A stretch of DNA of 59,688 bases from Leisingera sp. ANG59 (GTDB taxonomy: Bacteria; Pseudomonadota; Alphaproteobacteria; Rhodobacterales; Rhodobacteraceae): contig NZ_WLCM01000025.1 of NCBI RefSeq assembly GCF_013317235.1, forward strand, positions 397 through 60,084, read 5' to 3'. Positions 17,618 through 26,645 of the stretch are shown in pieces (position 1 is the stretch's first letter; the number at the start of each line of letters is the position of its first letter). The notes beneath the pieces were generated by a model. The model ran no database searches, was not told where the DNA came from, and saw only the letters and a list, made by a program, of their open reading frames with translations. A program made the translations under genes and the position numbers.

Positions 17618-18853
17618 TCACCCCTGCTTGGATTTGTTGTAGACGTCGAAGATGACGGCGGCGAGCAGCACCAGACCCTTGATCATCTGCTGGTAGTCGA
17701 TGCCGATCCCCATGATCGACATGCCGTTGTTCAACACGCCCATCAGGAAGGCGCCGACCACGGCACCGACGATCGTCCCCACCCCGCCGGACATGGACGC
17801 CCCGCCGATGAAGACCGCCGCGATCACGTCAAGCTCAAGCGCGAAGCCCGCCTTGGGCGTCGCTGTGTTCAGGCGGGCGGCGAAGACGAGGCCGGCCACC
17901 GCCGCCAGAACACCCATGTTGACGAATGCCAGGAAGGTAAGCCGTTCGGTCTTGATGCCCGACAGCTTCGCCGCCTTCTGGTTTCCGCCAAGCGCGTAGA
18001 TTCGGCGGCCCAGCACGGTGCGTTCGGTGAGGAAGGCATAGATCAGGGTCAGCACGCCCATGGTGATCAGCACGTTCGGCAGACCCCGGAAGGTCGACAG
18101 CTTGAACATGATGAACACGATGGCCCCGACGACGATCACGTTGCGGCCAATGAAGAAGGCGCGCGGTTCGTCCACCACGCCGTAGGCATGGTTGCGGGAC
18201 CTGGCACGCATCCCGCTGTAGACGATGGCGAAAGCCGCGATGATGCCGACGCCCAGGGCGAGCACGTTCACCTGACGTGCGCTGAAGACCGCAGCCAGGG
18301 TCTGCCCGATCCCGGCCGGGAAAATGTCCGTGACGAACCCGTTGGCCAGCGCCTGGAATTCACGCGGGAACGGACCGACGGACTGGCCTTCCAGAAGCAG
18401 AAGCGACAGGCCACGGAAGACGAGCATCCCCGCGAGCGTCACGATGAAGGACGGGATCTTCCAGTAGGCGACCCAATAACCCTGCGCCGCCCCGATCAGC
18501 CCCCCGGCGACCAAGCAGATAACGATGGCCAACAGGTATGGCACATCCATGTTCACGATCATCACAGCCGCCAGCGCGCCGATGAACCCCATGACGGACC
18601 CGACCGAAAGGTCGATATTGCCCGACACGATGACGACCAGCATTCCGAGCGCCATGATGATGATATAACTGTTCTGCAACAACAGGTTGGTGATGTTCAC
18701 CGGGCGCAACAGCGTACCGGACGTGGTGATCTGGAAGAACACCATGATCGCGATCAACGCGAACAGCAGCCCATAGGTGCGCAGGTGGCCCAGAAGGTAT
18801 TCACCAATCCCCATTGGCTGGGCCTCGGTCGTTGTGGTTTCTGCAAGCGACAT
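17618..18853 (-). CDS. gguB: Sugar ABC transporter permease (GguB/XylH type)
   Basis: A 411-residue inner-membrane permease of the BPD_transp_2 (ribose/xylose/multiple sugar) family with about ten helices. Landmarks are LLQNSYIIIMALGMLVVIVSGNIDLSVGS and GGASMSGGVGTIVGAVVGAF, characteristic of the family. Its place between gguA and the dehydratase, with chvE at the head of the operon, identifies it as the permease of the ChvE-dependent sugar importer. It ends 3 bp before the dehydratase ATG. Confidence 0.92.
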   Translation of the reverse strand: MSLAETTTTEAQPMGIGEYLLGHLRTYGLLFALIAIMVFFQITTSGTLLRPVNITNLLLQNSYIIIMALGMLVVIVSGNIDLSVGSVMGFIGALAAVMIVNMDVPYLLAIVICLVAGGLIGAAQGYWVAYWKIPSFIVTLAGMLVFRGLSLLLLEGQSVGPFPREFQALANGFVTDIFPAGIGQTLAAVFSARQVNVLALGVGIIAAFAIVYSGMRARSRNHAYGVVDEPRAFFIGRNVIVVGAIVFIMFKLSTFRGLPNVLITMGVLTLIYAFLTERTVLGRRIYALGGNQKAAKLSGIKTERLTFLAFVNMGVLAAVAGLVFAARLNTATPKAGFALELDVIAAVFIGGASMSGGVGTIVGAVVGAFLMGVLNNGMSIMGIGIDYQQMIKGLVLLAAVIFDVYNKSKQG

Positions 18854-18867
18854 GTCCTGCCCCCCTC

Positions 18868-20388
18868 TTAATCGGTCACGATGAGCGACATGATCCGCTC
18901 CTGGCTGGCCTCTTCGGCGGTCAGTTCGCCGACCAGAGCGCCCTCGTTCATGACGTAGATGCGATCACACATGCCCAGCAGTTCGGGCATCTCGGACGAG
19001 ATCATCAGAACGCCCTTCCCCATGGCGGAGAGCTCGTTGATGATCCCGTAGATTTCGAATTTCGCGCCGACGTCGATCCCGCGTGTCGGCTCGTCGAGGA
19101 TCAGAACCTCGGGTTCGGCAAAGAGCCACTTCGACAGCACGACTTTCTGCTGATTGCCGCCGGACAGGTTCATTACCTTCTGGAAGACTGAGGGCGTGCG
19201 GATGTTCATCGCGCGGCGATAGCGTTCCGACACCTCGGTCTCGAGGTTGTCGTTCAGGATGCCGTTCCTGGACACGCCCTGAAGATGGGCGAGCGACACA
19301 TTGCGGTTGATCGGTTCTTCCAGGATCAGGCCAAGGCTCTTGCGGTCCTCGGTGACATAGGCCAGCCCGGCGGCGATCGCGCGGTCCACGCGGCTGACGT
19401 CGACCTCCTGCCCCTTGATCCTGACCTGACCCGAGATGTTCTGACCATAGGACCGGCCGAAGATGCTCATCACCAGTTCAGTCCGACCCGAGCCCATGAG
19501 CCCCGCGATGCCCACGACCTCGCCCGCGCGGACCTCGAAATTGGCAGATTTGATCACCTGCCGGTCGGTGTGTTCGGGATGCCAGACGTTCCAGTCCTTC
19601 ACTTCGAACAGCACATCCCCCGCCCGGCGTTCGCGCGCCGGATAGCGATGCGCCATGTCGCGGCCCACCATGTCGCGCACGATGGCGTCCTCGGTAATCT
19701 CCTGCGTGCGCGCATCCATTGTCGACACGGTCGAACCGTCGCGAATGACGGTGACGGAGTCGGCCACGCGGCGCACTTCGTTCAGTTTGTGGCTGATGAT
19801 GATGCTGGTGACGCCCTGCGCCTTCAGCTCCAGCAGCAGGTCCAGCAGCGCCTGGCTGTCACTTTCCGACAGGGCCGCCGTCGGCTCGTCAAGGATCAGC
19901 AGGCGGACCTCTTTCGACAGGGCCTTGGCGATCTCGACCAGCTGCTGCTTGCCGACGCCCAGCTTGTCGACCTGTGTCGTGGGCGCCTCGCGCAGGCCGA
20001 CCTTACGCAGTAACTCATCGGTCCGCCGGAAAGTCCCCCGCCAGTCGATCACCCCGCGCGCCGCCTGTTCGTTGCCCAGGAACAGGTTCTCGGCAATCGA
20101 CAGAAGCGGCACGAGGGCCAGTTCCTGATGAATGATGATTATGCCGCGCTTTTCGCTGTCGGCGATGTCGCGGAATTCGGCCAGACCACCGGCGTAGTGT
20201 ATTTCGCCGTCGTAGCTTCCCGCTGGATAGACCCCTGAAAGGACTTTCATCAGCGTGGATTTCCCGGCCCCGTTTTCCCCGACCAGCGCGTGGATTTCAC
20301 CCTCGCGGACCGTCAGGTTGACCTGGTCCAGCGCCTTCACGCCCGGAAAGGTCTTGGTGATCGAGCGCATTTCAAGAAGTGCGGACAT
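18868..20388 (-). CDS. gguA: Sugar ABC transporter ATP-binding protein (GguA type)
   Basis: A 506-residue tandem ATPase of the MglA/XylG/GguA family. The first domain has Walker [10 protein letters not shown], signature GVGKQQLVE and Walker [12 protein letters not shown]. The second has the degenerate loop [10 protein letters not shown], the intact signature LSGGNQQKV and [15 protein letters not shown], as is normal for this family. It energises import through GguB with ChvE as binding protein. Assignment to galactose/arabinose/xylose rests on the operon. Confidence 0.93.
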   Translation of the reverse strand: MSALLEMRSITKTFPGVKALDQVNLTVREGEIHALVGENGAGKSTLMKVLSGVYPAGSYDGEIHYAGGLAEFRDIADSEKRGIIIIHQELALVPLLSIAENLFLGNEQAARGVIDWRGTFRRTDELLRKVGLREAPTTQVDKLGVGKQQLVEIAKALSKEVRLLILDEPTAALSESDSQALLDLLLELKAQGVTSIIISHKLNEVRRVADSVTVIRDGSTVSTMDARTQEITEDAIVRDMVGRDMAHRYPARERRAGDVLFEVKDWNVWHPEHTDRQVIKSANFEVRAGEVVGIAGLMGSGRTELVMSIFGRSYGQNISGQVRIKGQEVDVSRVDRAIAAGLAYVTEDRKSLGLILEEPINRNVSLAHLQGVSRNGILNDNLETEVSERYRRAMNIRTPSVFQKVMNLSGGNQQKVVLSKWLFAEPEVLILDEPTRGIDVGAKFEIYGIINELSAMGKGVLMISSEMPELLGMCDRIYVMNEGALVGELTAEEASQERIMSLIVTD

Positions 20389-20418
20389 GACACCCTCTCG
20401 TCCTTCGTGTCGACCTGC

Positions 20419-20434
20419 CCGGACCGAAGTCCGG
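20419..20434 (-). terminator. Intercistronic hairpin between chvE and gguA
   Basis: CCGGAC (20419-20424), loop CGAA, GTCCGG (20429-20434) make a perfect 6-bp hairpin with no following T-run. It sits 27 bp after the chvE stop on the coding strand. It probably stabilises chvE mRNA and allows more binding protein than transporter, as with the similar hairpin at 3301-3324. Confidence 0.5.
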
Positions 20435-20460
20435 ACAGACCAGGGAGGATCTCTTCGATC

Positions 20461-21516
20461 TTACTTGATCTGGTCCATGGTGTAGTAACCCGAGCCGATA
20501 AGCAGCTCTTCCCAGTTCGCTTCCGTGACAGGCAGCGGTTCGAGAAGATAGGAGGGCACGACGTTCACGCCGTTGTTGTAGGTCGTGGTGTCGTTGATTT
20601 CCGGCTCGCTGCCCTTCAGCAGCGCATCGACCATGCCCACGGTCACGCCGGCCAGCGCGCGGGTGTCCTTGAAGATAGTGGAATACTGCTCGCCCGCGAG
20701 GATGGACTTCACCGACGGCACTTCGGCGTCCTGGCCGGTGACGACCGGCATCTTCATGTCGCCCGAGCCATATCCGACGCCCTTGAGCGAGGACAGGATG
20801 CCGATGGAAAGGCCATCGTAGGGCGACAGCACGCCGTGAACTTCCTTGTCGGTATAGTTCGCGGACAGCAGGTTATCCATGCGCGCCTGTGCGACAGCAC
20901 CGTCCCAACGCAGGGTGCCGACGGTGTCCATGCCCTTCTGGCCGGAGACGACCTCGATCGAGCCGTCGTCGATCAGCGGCTGCAGCACGCTCATGCCGCC
21001 GTTGTAGAAGAAATATGCGTTGTTGTCGTCGGGCGAGCCGCCGAAGAGCTCAACGTTCCAGGGCTTCACGTCCGGGAAGCGCTCCTTCAGCCCGTCAACC
21101 AGCGTGGTGGCCTGCTGCACGCCGACCTTGAAGTTGTCGAAGGTCGCGTAATAGTCGACGTTGCCGCTGTCGCGGATCAGGCGGTCATATGCGATGACCT
21201 TGATGCCCGAAGCTGCGGCGTTTTCCAGCGCGTTCGACAGGGTTGTCCCGTCGATGGCCGCAATCACCAAAACGTCGACGCCCTTGGTGATCATGTTCTC
21301 GATCTGGGCCAGCTGGTTCGGAATATCATCCTCAGCATACTGCAGATCGGTTTCGTAGCCCGCAGCGTTGAACTGTTCGACCATCGAATTGCCGTCCGAG
21401 ATCCAGCGCGCCGAGGACTTGGTCGGCATGGCGATCCCTACGGTGCCGTCTGCCAAGGCGGCTGTCGCAAGCATGGCAACAGCACTGGCTGAGGCCAGAA
21501 ATTTCGTGAACTTCAT
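20461..21516 (-). CDS. chvE: Multiple-sugar periplasmic binding protein ChvE-like
   Basis: A 351-residue exported binding protein with a Sec signal peptide ([22 protein letters not shown]). The mature start [20 protein letters not shown] is the ChvE/xylose-binding signature, and [25 protein letters not shown] and [17 protein letters not shown] follow the family. ChvE proteins bind galactose, arabinose, glucose and related sugars. The ORF is open to 21561, but the ATG at 21514-21516 follows a Shine-Dalgarno (GGAGGA) and begins the signal peptide. It is first in an eleven-gene operon and divergent from gbpR. Confidence 0.94.
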   Translation of the reverse strand: MKFTKFLASASAVAMLATAALADGTVGIAMPTKSSARWISDGNSMVEQFNAAGYETDLQYAEDDIPNQLAQIENMITKGVDVLVIAAIDGTTLSNALENAAASGIKVIAYDRLIRDSGNVDYYATFDNFKVGVQQATTLVDGLKERFPDVKPWNVELFGGSPDDNNAYFFYNGGMSVLQPLIDDGSIEVVSGQKGMDTVGTLRWDGAVAQARMDNLLSANYTDKEVHGVLSPYDGLSIGILSSLKGVGYGSGDMKMPVVTGQDAEVPSVKSILAGEQYSTIFKDTRALAGVTVGMVDALLKGSEPEINDTTTYNNGVNVVPSYLLEPLPVTEANWEELLIGSGYYTMDQIK

Positions 21517-21644
21517 GGTGTTCCTCCAACTTGAAGCGGGCGTTTCCTGCCTGCGCTTCATCTCCCTGTCAGGTCCTCCCGAACCTTGATGTTAGGTAGC
21601 AGGTGCCGCTCATAACTCTCAATTCGATTTTTCGACAATCTGCT

Positions 21645-21658
21645 TACCAAAAATGGTA
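21645..21658 (+). promoter_or_regulatory. Small palindrome ahead of gbpR (LysR-type box)
   Basis: TACCA-AAAA-TGGTA is an inverted repeat of the T-N11-A kind bound by LysR-family proteins. It ends 9 bp before the chosen gbpR start and lies in the chvE/gbpR divergent region. It covers an alternative upstream ATG (21653), one reason to prefer 21668 as the start. Function is inferred. Confidence 0.4.
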
Positions 21659-21667
21659 TGTTGCTTC

Positions 21668-22585
21668 ATGGACATTGCGACACGACTCAAACCAGCCCAC
21701 CTCAACCTTCTGGTAAAGGTTGCAGAATCCGGACAGCTCCAGCGGGCCGCCCAGATGGTCGGGATGTCGCAACCGGCCGCCTCCAGGATTCTTGCGGATA
21801 TCGAAGAGAGGATGGGCGGGCCCCTCTTTGAACGACATCCCAAAGGAATGAAGGGCACGGCCCTCGGAGACCTCTGCATCCGGCACGCAAAGGTTATCCT
21901 CGAAGAATACGGCGCTCTCGACGAAGATGCCCGCCGGATCACATCAGGACAGTCCGGCCGAGTCAGGGTCGGTGCCGTGACCGGACCTGCGGTCGGCCTG
22001 CTGATGCCTGCGATACTTGCTGTGAAGGCGTCAGCGCCGGATATCGAGATGACGATCGGCGTCGGCCCGTCGACCGAACTGGTGCGTGGACTTGTCGAAG
22101 GCCGCTTCGACTTTGTGATCGCCCGCATTCCACCCGAATATGACTCTCGCGATTTCAGACTTCAGCCGGCCCGCAGCGAAATCGTATCGCTGCTCGTCCG
22201 ACCGGATCACCCCCTGGCCAAACAAAAGCTGATCGACCTGAGCGATCTAAACCGGTTCGAATGGGTGATTCAGGAGATCGGCTCTCCGATCCGTCAGGCC
22301 GTCGAAGCCGCGTTTCACGAAAAGAAGATCGCCACGCCGACGCGGATCACCAATTCGTCGTCCCTGCTGGTGGTCCTTTCGCTTCTCGAGTCCACGGATA
22401 CGATCGCGCCGCAGTCCGAAGAAGTCGCCAAAATGCTGGCTGACGGGCCGCTTGGCACCAACATCGTCACACTCGAACTGGCCGACCCGATCATGGTGCC
22501 GCCCTGTTTTATTATCAGGAACAGGTTCGGGCAGCTCCCACAGGCCGCGATTCAACTCATCAACGCCGTGTTCGAAAACCTCTGA
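21668..22585 (+). CDS. gbpR: LysR-family regulator, GbpR-like
   Basis: A 305-residue LysR-type regulator, divergently placed upstream of chvE as gbpR is in Agrobacterium and Azospirillum, where it activates the sugar-binding-protein operon in response to arabinose or galactose. The N-terminal helix-turn-helix (LNLLVKVAESGQLQRAAQMVGMSQPAASRILADIEERMG) and the LysR substrate domain (RVRVGAVTGPAVGLLMPAIL) are clear. The next bases after its stop codon begin an IS6-family end, so an insertion landed directly behind the gene without damaging it. Confidence 0.85.
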   Translation: MDIATRLKPAHLNLLVKVAESGQLQRAAQMVGMSQPAASRILADIEERMGGPLFERHPKGMKGTALGDLCIRHAKVILEEYGALDEDARRITSGQSGRVRVGAVTGPAVGLLMPAILAVKASAPDIEMTIGVGPSTELVRGLVEGRFDFVIARIPPEYDSRDFRLQPARSEIVSLLVRPDHPLAKQKLIDLSDLNRFEWVIQEIGSPIRQAVEAAFHEKKIATPTRITNSSSLLVVLSLLESTDTIAPQSEEVAKMLADGPLGTNIVTLELADPIMVPPCFIIRNRFGQLPQAAIQLINAVFENL

Positions 22586-22586
22586 A

Positions 22587-22847
22587 GGGTCCGTTGCATT
22601 AACCATCGGGATGTCGGAAACATCGTTGCCCCAGGCTGAGGAGTGAGCGATGTCCCGGCGCAATCCGTTCAAGAGGCACCGGTTTCCGCGCGAGGTCATC
22701 CTGCTGGCGGTGCGCTGGTACTGCCGCTACCCGCTTTCGTGCCGGGACGTGCGGGATATGCTTGCCGAGCGGGGTGTTGCTTTTGATGCCTCAACGGTTC
22801 ACCGATGGGTGCGAAAGTTTGGCCCCGAAATCCGGAAACGGGCCCAA
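22587..22847 (+). mobile_element. IS6-family element, 5' remnant
   Basis: GGGTCCGTTGCA at 22587-22598 is an IS6/IS26-type terminal repeat. The ATG at 22650 opens a transposase whose first 66 codons match the family (FKRHRFPREVILLAVRWYCRYPLSCRDVRDMLAERG, then STVHRWVRKFGPEIRKRA). After about 22847 the similarity stops and the sequence becomes an antisense response-regulator gene, so the catalytic domain and right end are deleted. The left end begins one base after the gbpR stop. Confidence 0.82.
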
Positions 22848-23355
22848 GCCTGTCAACGGCAGGCGACGCCCCGACCAGCTCGCGGCGGCGGCAGCGGCCA
22901 GGGCCAGCGGTTTCCAGCTCCCGCCGCAGCAGCATGTTCTCGCGCTTCAGCCGCGCCGTCTCGATGCAGCGGCGCAGGGCATTTAAGATCTGGTTGGAGC
23001 AGAAAGGCTTCAGAATGAAATCCGACGCCCCGGCCCGCAGCGCGTCGATTGCCGTCTGCAGATCGGCATAGGCGGTAATCAGGATGGTATCGGTGAAGCC
23101 GCCTTCACGCCGCTGCTCCTCCAGCCAGTCCAGGCCTTTCTGGCCAGGCATGATGTTGTCGAGGATCATCACATCATATTGCCGGGTATTGAGCAGGGCG
23201 GTTGCGGCTCCGGTGTCTTCGGCTTCATCCACCAACTGGCATAGAGGGCGCAGTGTTTTCGCGAGGAAATTACGCATTCCTGGCTCATCGTCCACGATGA
23301 GAATACTTGCTTGCCCGAGCGGGTCGGCCAGCCTTGCCATATCTGTATTTGTCAT
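22846..23355 (-). pseudogene. NtrC-family response regulator, 5' fragment cut by IS6
   Basis: About 170 codons of an NtrC/DctD-type sigma-54 response regulator. The receiver domain is complete: acidic pair in ILIVDDEPGMRNFL, phospho-acceptor Asp in DVMILDNIMPG, Thr in TILITAYAD and Lys in DFILKPF. The linker (RLKRENMLLRRELE) and the first residues of the AAA+ domain (ELVGASPAV) follow. Homology ends at the IS6 junction near 22846, with the ATPase and DNA-binding domains missing. No histidine kinase partner is in the window. The ATG at 23353-23355 is the natural start. Confidence 0.85.
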
Positions 23356-23834
23356 ATCTGCCGCTCTTCTGTGTGGGCGGTATTGGACTATTGTCGCTTT
23401 CCGGCGCTTTGTCGAGAGAACAGGGCCTTGCTCACTGCAGGGCGCTGCGTTCTGAAAGCTGTAGCTTGAGTGAACCGGCAATATCCCGGTTATCGTTCAG
23501 CAGCGGGCGGCATACTGTGACCCGCCGCGGGATTGAGCCGGTTAGGAGATCAGTAAACGATCTATCCGTCTTCAGGTGCGCTGGGGCGGTTACAGCATCA
23601 ACGCCGAACCGCGGTCAGGGTACCGGCGGGCGAAAGAAATACCGTGCTTTGAAGGCGACTTGCCAGGCTTGTCCATCCAAGGAAATCTGCGAGCCCAACC
23701 AGGCGAATGCTGCAAAACGCACAATTGTCTTAAACGACCTGAGAAGCTGCCACCAAACGATGGCTCCTGACGCGCCGCGAGGGATGACAGAACACCGAAA
23801 CTCCGCCGGCAGAGTCGGTTACACCCGAGACGCC
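23356..23834. other. Degenerate spacer with transposase relic
   Basis: About 480 bp between the broken response regulator and the IclR gene. On the plus strand near 23630-23700 a short translated stretch (KKYRALKATCQACPSKEICEPN) resembles the Cys-containing segment of IS1182-type DDE transposases. The surrounding frame is too degraded to define ends. No intact gene is seen. Confidence 0.5.
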
Positions 23835-24638
23835 CTATTCATTCATCACAAGAGCGGACTGTTGGCCGGTCATCCTGCGGACCTCAGACACAGCCTCGGC
23901 AAGTGCCGGGCCGACCTCGTCAGAGATGCGCTGATCAGTAAGCTGCTTTGAGGTCGAGCTTGCCAGAAAAGCCACCGGCTCACCTAAGTCAGAAGGACGG
24001 TATGGCACAGCGACGGCGTTGATGGTCTCGGAAAACCGGTTTTCCCCCCGCACTTGAGTGTAGCCGTCAGCCAGGATCTCGTCGTGCGCGGCAAGTCTGA
24101 TTGCCGCGAATTCCGCCAGCAACTCTTCTGGCTCATCGTCTTGGCTTTCAAGAAAACGGGCAAATTCCTCATCGTTGAGCGCCCCCAGATACGCTTTGCC
24201 GCTGGAAGACGTATGCAGCGGCATCCGGTAGCCGACATCCAGCCAGATCGCAGATGAATTCACCGGCCGCCAGGCCCTGGTCAGCAGCATCCGCTGGTCA
24301 TCTTTTATGCTGATCGCTGTCAAAGTGCCGGTTGCATCTGCCAGCCGCTGCATCACCGGTGAAGCAATCTCGACAAAGGCAAAGGAAGCGGCCGCGATGT
24401 TCCCCAGTGCAAGCGCCGCCGGGCCGAGGCGGTATTTGTCGTGCCGCCGCCCATGGGTCAGGTATCCAAGCGCGCACAAGGTGAAGGTCAGCCTGGACAC
24501 CGTCGGCCGCGGAATGCCGGTGCGCTCTGAGATTTCGAGATTGCCCAGGCCGTCATCCGTCGGGCGGAATGCCCGCAGAATTGTAAGACCCCGCGCCAGT
24601 GTGTTTGCAAATCTCTTGTCCGAGGAATCGGCTGGCAT
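23835..24638 (-). CDS. IclR-family transcriptional regulator
   Basis: A 267-residue regulator with an N-terminal winged helix (GLTILRAFRPTDDGLGNLEISERTGIPRPTVSRLTFTLCALGYL) and a C-terminal IclR effector-binding domain (IWLDVGYRMPLHTSSSGKAYLGAL). It lies downstream of the TRAP/beta-oxidation genes on the same strand. In similar catabolic clusters the IclR protein binds the substrate or its CoA ester. The 20-bp-period repeats at 27756-27810 and 37363-37397 are candidate binding sites. The frame extends upstream to 24770, but the ATG at 24636-24638 gives the typical short N-terminus before the wing. Confidence 0.88.
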   Translation of the reverse strand: MPADSSDKRFANTLARGLTILRAFRPTDDGLGNLEISERTGIPRPTVSRLTFTLCALGYLTHGRRHDKYRLGPAALALGNIAAASFAFVEIASPVMQRLADATGTLTAISIKDDQRMLLTRAWRPVNSSAIWLDVGYRMPLHTSSSGKAYLGALNDEEFARFLESQDDEPEELLAEFAAIRLAAHDEILADGYTQVRGENRFSETINAVAVPYRPSDLGEPVAFLASSTSKQLTDQRISDEVGPALAEAVSEVRRMTGQQSALVMNE

Positions 24639-24705
24639 GGTGTTTCCTGTATCTATGCGGGCGTCAGGCCTGCACGGGGCATTCACTGTTCGCTCATCCT
24701 CAATA

Positions 24706-26045
24706 CTACTGAACCGCATTTGACAGCACCAGAGAGATTGACGGGAAAGCCACCAGCAAAAGCAGCACAATCACGTCGATGCTGAGGAACCGCCAGATGC
24801 CGGAAAAAACCATGCCGACAGGAGCCTCTCTCCCGACGACATTGAAAGGACAAAGACGTTCAGCCCCACCGGCGGCGTAATCAGGCCGATCTCCAGCAAT
24901 TTCACTACGACGACACCGAACCAGATCAAGTTCAGCCCGTAGGATTCCACCAGCGGCACCACCAGCGGCAAGGTCAGAACCATGATCCCGATCGGATCCA
25001 GAAACATGCCCAGCACCAGATAGACCACGCAGATGGCAAACAGCAGCGTCGCGGTCGAGAATTCAGCCTGCGAAACCCAATCCACCAGCGCCGGGGCCAT
25101 GCCCGTCAGCGCGATGGCCGCAACGAATATCTTGGCCCCCGCCGCTACAAAGAAGATCGCGGCAGTTTGCACACAGGTTTCCCGGACCGCCTGCCAGATG
25201 CCTGCAAGATCAAGCTGCCGCTGCACCAGGCCGATCAGCACAGTCAGCACAACGCTCACCGCCGCCGCCGCGGTGGCGGTAAAGTACCCGCCGTAAATCC
25301 CGATCACGATCACCGCAAAGATCACGGCTGCGGGCCATGCTCTTCGGAACGCTGTCAGCTTGTCGGCAAAGCTGGCAGCTTCGCCGCGGGCTGGTACCGC
25401 CGCCGGGTCCGCCCTGATCCACATCGCAATGACCAAGACAAAACCCGCCAGCGTCAGCAGCCCCGGCAGAATGCCGGCAATGAACAACTTGTTCACCGAG
25501 GTCTCGGTGAAGATCGCATAGATGATGAACAGAATGCTCGGGGGGATCAGAGAGCCGAGTGTACCCCCGGCAGCGACGCTGGCGGTTGCCAGCCTTGGGT
25601 CATAGCCAAGGCGCAGCATTTCAGGTGTGCAGATTTTGCCCATGGTCGACGCACAGGCCAGGCTGGAGCCGGTAATGGCGGAAAACCCGCCGCAGCCCAT
25701 CACCGATGCCACCGCAATGCCGCCGCGCAGGCGAAGCAGCCAGACCTTGGCCGCGTCATAGACCGCTGTGGTGATCCCGGCGCGATAGGCAATGTTTCCC
25801 AGCGCAATGAACAGCGGGATCATCGACAGGTCGAAGGAATGCAGCAGATCGAACGAGTTGTTGAAGACCAGCGACGAGGTTGCCCGGAAGGCACGTTCCG
25901 GCATGAAGGTGCCAGTGCGGAATGCAAAGATTGTGAAGGCCGCCAGCGTCGCCACGCCGATCAGGGCAAAGGCAATCGGCACACGAATGGCCAGAAGCAC
26001 AAGCATAACGGCAAAGGCCACAAGGCCGATCAGGGCAGGATCCAC
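24706..26045 (-). pseudogene. dctM: TRAP transporter large permease (DctM) with C-terminal frameshift
   Basis: The large membrane subunit of a TRAP transporter, about 12-13 helices, intact through GLITPPVGLNVFVLS. Near 24842 the frame breaks. The continuing DctM sequence (NVVGREAPVGMVFSGIWRF, then a hydrophobic final helix) is found in another frame, ending at a TAG at 24706-24708. One missing A in 'TCAAAT' would explain it. In the original frame translation runs off into SSGERLLSAWFFPASGG and stops at 24771. The start is GTG at 26043-26045, preceded by AAGGAG. Either the transporter is dead, or this is a sequence error. Confidence 0.85.
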
Positions 26046-26086
26046 GGACAGTCTCCTTGGAAGGTCTATTGAATGTCAGATGGGTG

Positions 26087-26584
26087 TCAGGTCTTGTGCA
26101 GCGCGATCTCGCCGCCGCGCAGCAGGGTCAGTGCGTCGCCAGCAGCCATCACCGCAAGCCGCAGCCATCCCAGCGTAATCCCGATGACAAAGGCCAGCCG
26201 CCCCGGCCATTGCGGCAGGTTCAGATCGCCATAAAACACGCTGCCGGTCTGCCACTGATGCAGGAATTCCCGGCCGCCGGAATACAGGATCGGCGTCAGC
26301 GCCAAAAGGCCGAACAAGGTGCCGAACACCGTCAGCCATCCCGACACGCGCGGCGGCAGCAGATTGGTCAGAAACTCCACCGCGATATGCGCCCGCTGCG
26401 CGGTTGCGGCGGCTAAGGGCATCACAATCGCCAGAACCATCAGATCGCGCACGATGACAATGGTGTCCGGCACTGAGCTGTTGAACAGATTCAGCGCTAC
26501 GACATCAGCAAAAATCAGCAGCGCCAGCAGGATGATGGCCGCAGCCGATACATCAACAAATACCCGCTCAAGCCTGTGCAGCAT
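26087..26584 (-). CDS. dctQ: TRAP transporter small permease (DctQ)
   Basis: A 165-residue membrane protein with four hydrophobic segments, matching the DctQ subunit that pairs with DctM. Family features are the first helix (VDVSAAAIILLALLIFADVVALNLFN), RAHIAVEFLTNLLPPR and a final helix before the charged tail. ATG at 26582-26584 is used; a GTG one codon earlier is also possible. It lies between the binding-protein and large-permease genes, the standard TRAP order. Confidence 0.85.
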   Translation of the reverse strand: MLHRLERVFVDVSAAAIILLALLIFADVVALNLFNSSVPDTIVIVRDLMVLAIVMPLAAATAQRAHIAVEFLTNLLPPRVSGWLTVFGTLFGLLALTPILYSGGREFLHQWQTGSVFYGDLNLPQWPGRLAFVIGITLGWLRLAVMAAGDALTLLRGGEIALHKT

Positions 26585-26607
26585 CACGTCCTCCCTCGGA
26601 ATTGCCA

Positions 26608-26622
26608 GGCGGCGCAGCCGCC
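26608..26622 (-). terminator. Intercistronic hairpin after dctP
   Basis: GGCGGC (26608-26613), GCA loop, GCCGCC (26617-26622) form a 6-bp GC hairpin between dctP and dctQ. No T-run follows. It is the third binding-protein gene in the window followed by such a hairpin (see 3301-3324 and 20419-20434). Confidence 0.45.
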
Positions 26623-26645
26623 GCCCGGCCTCTGCTTCGCCCTGA

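Noticed and set aside
17498-18871. 457-codon plus-strand frame opposite gguB
   Set aside because: Extreme Asp/His/Gln/Arg content and no homology; gguB on the other strand is certain.
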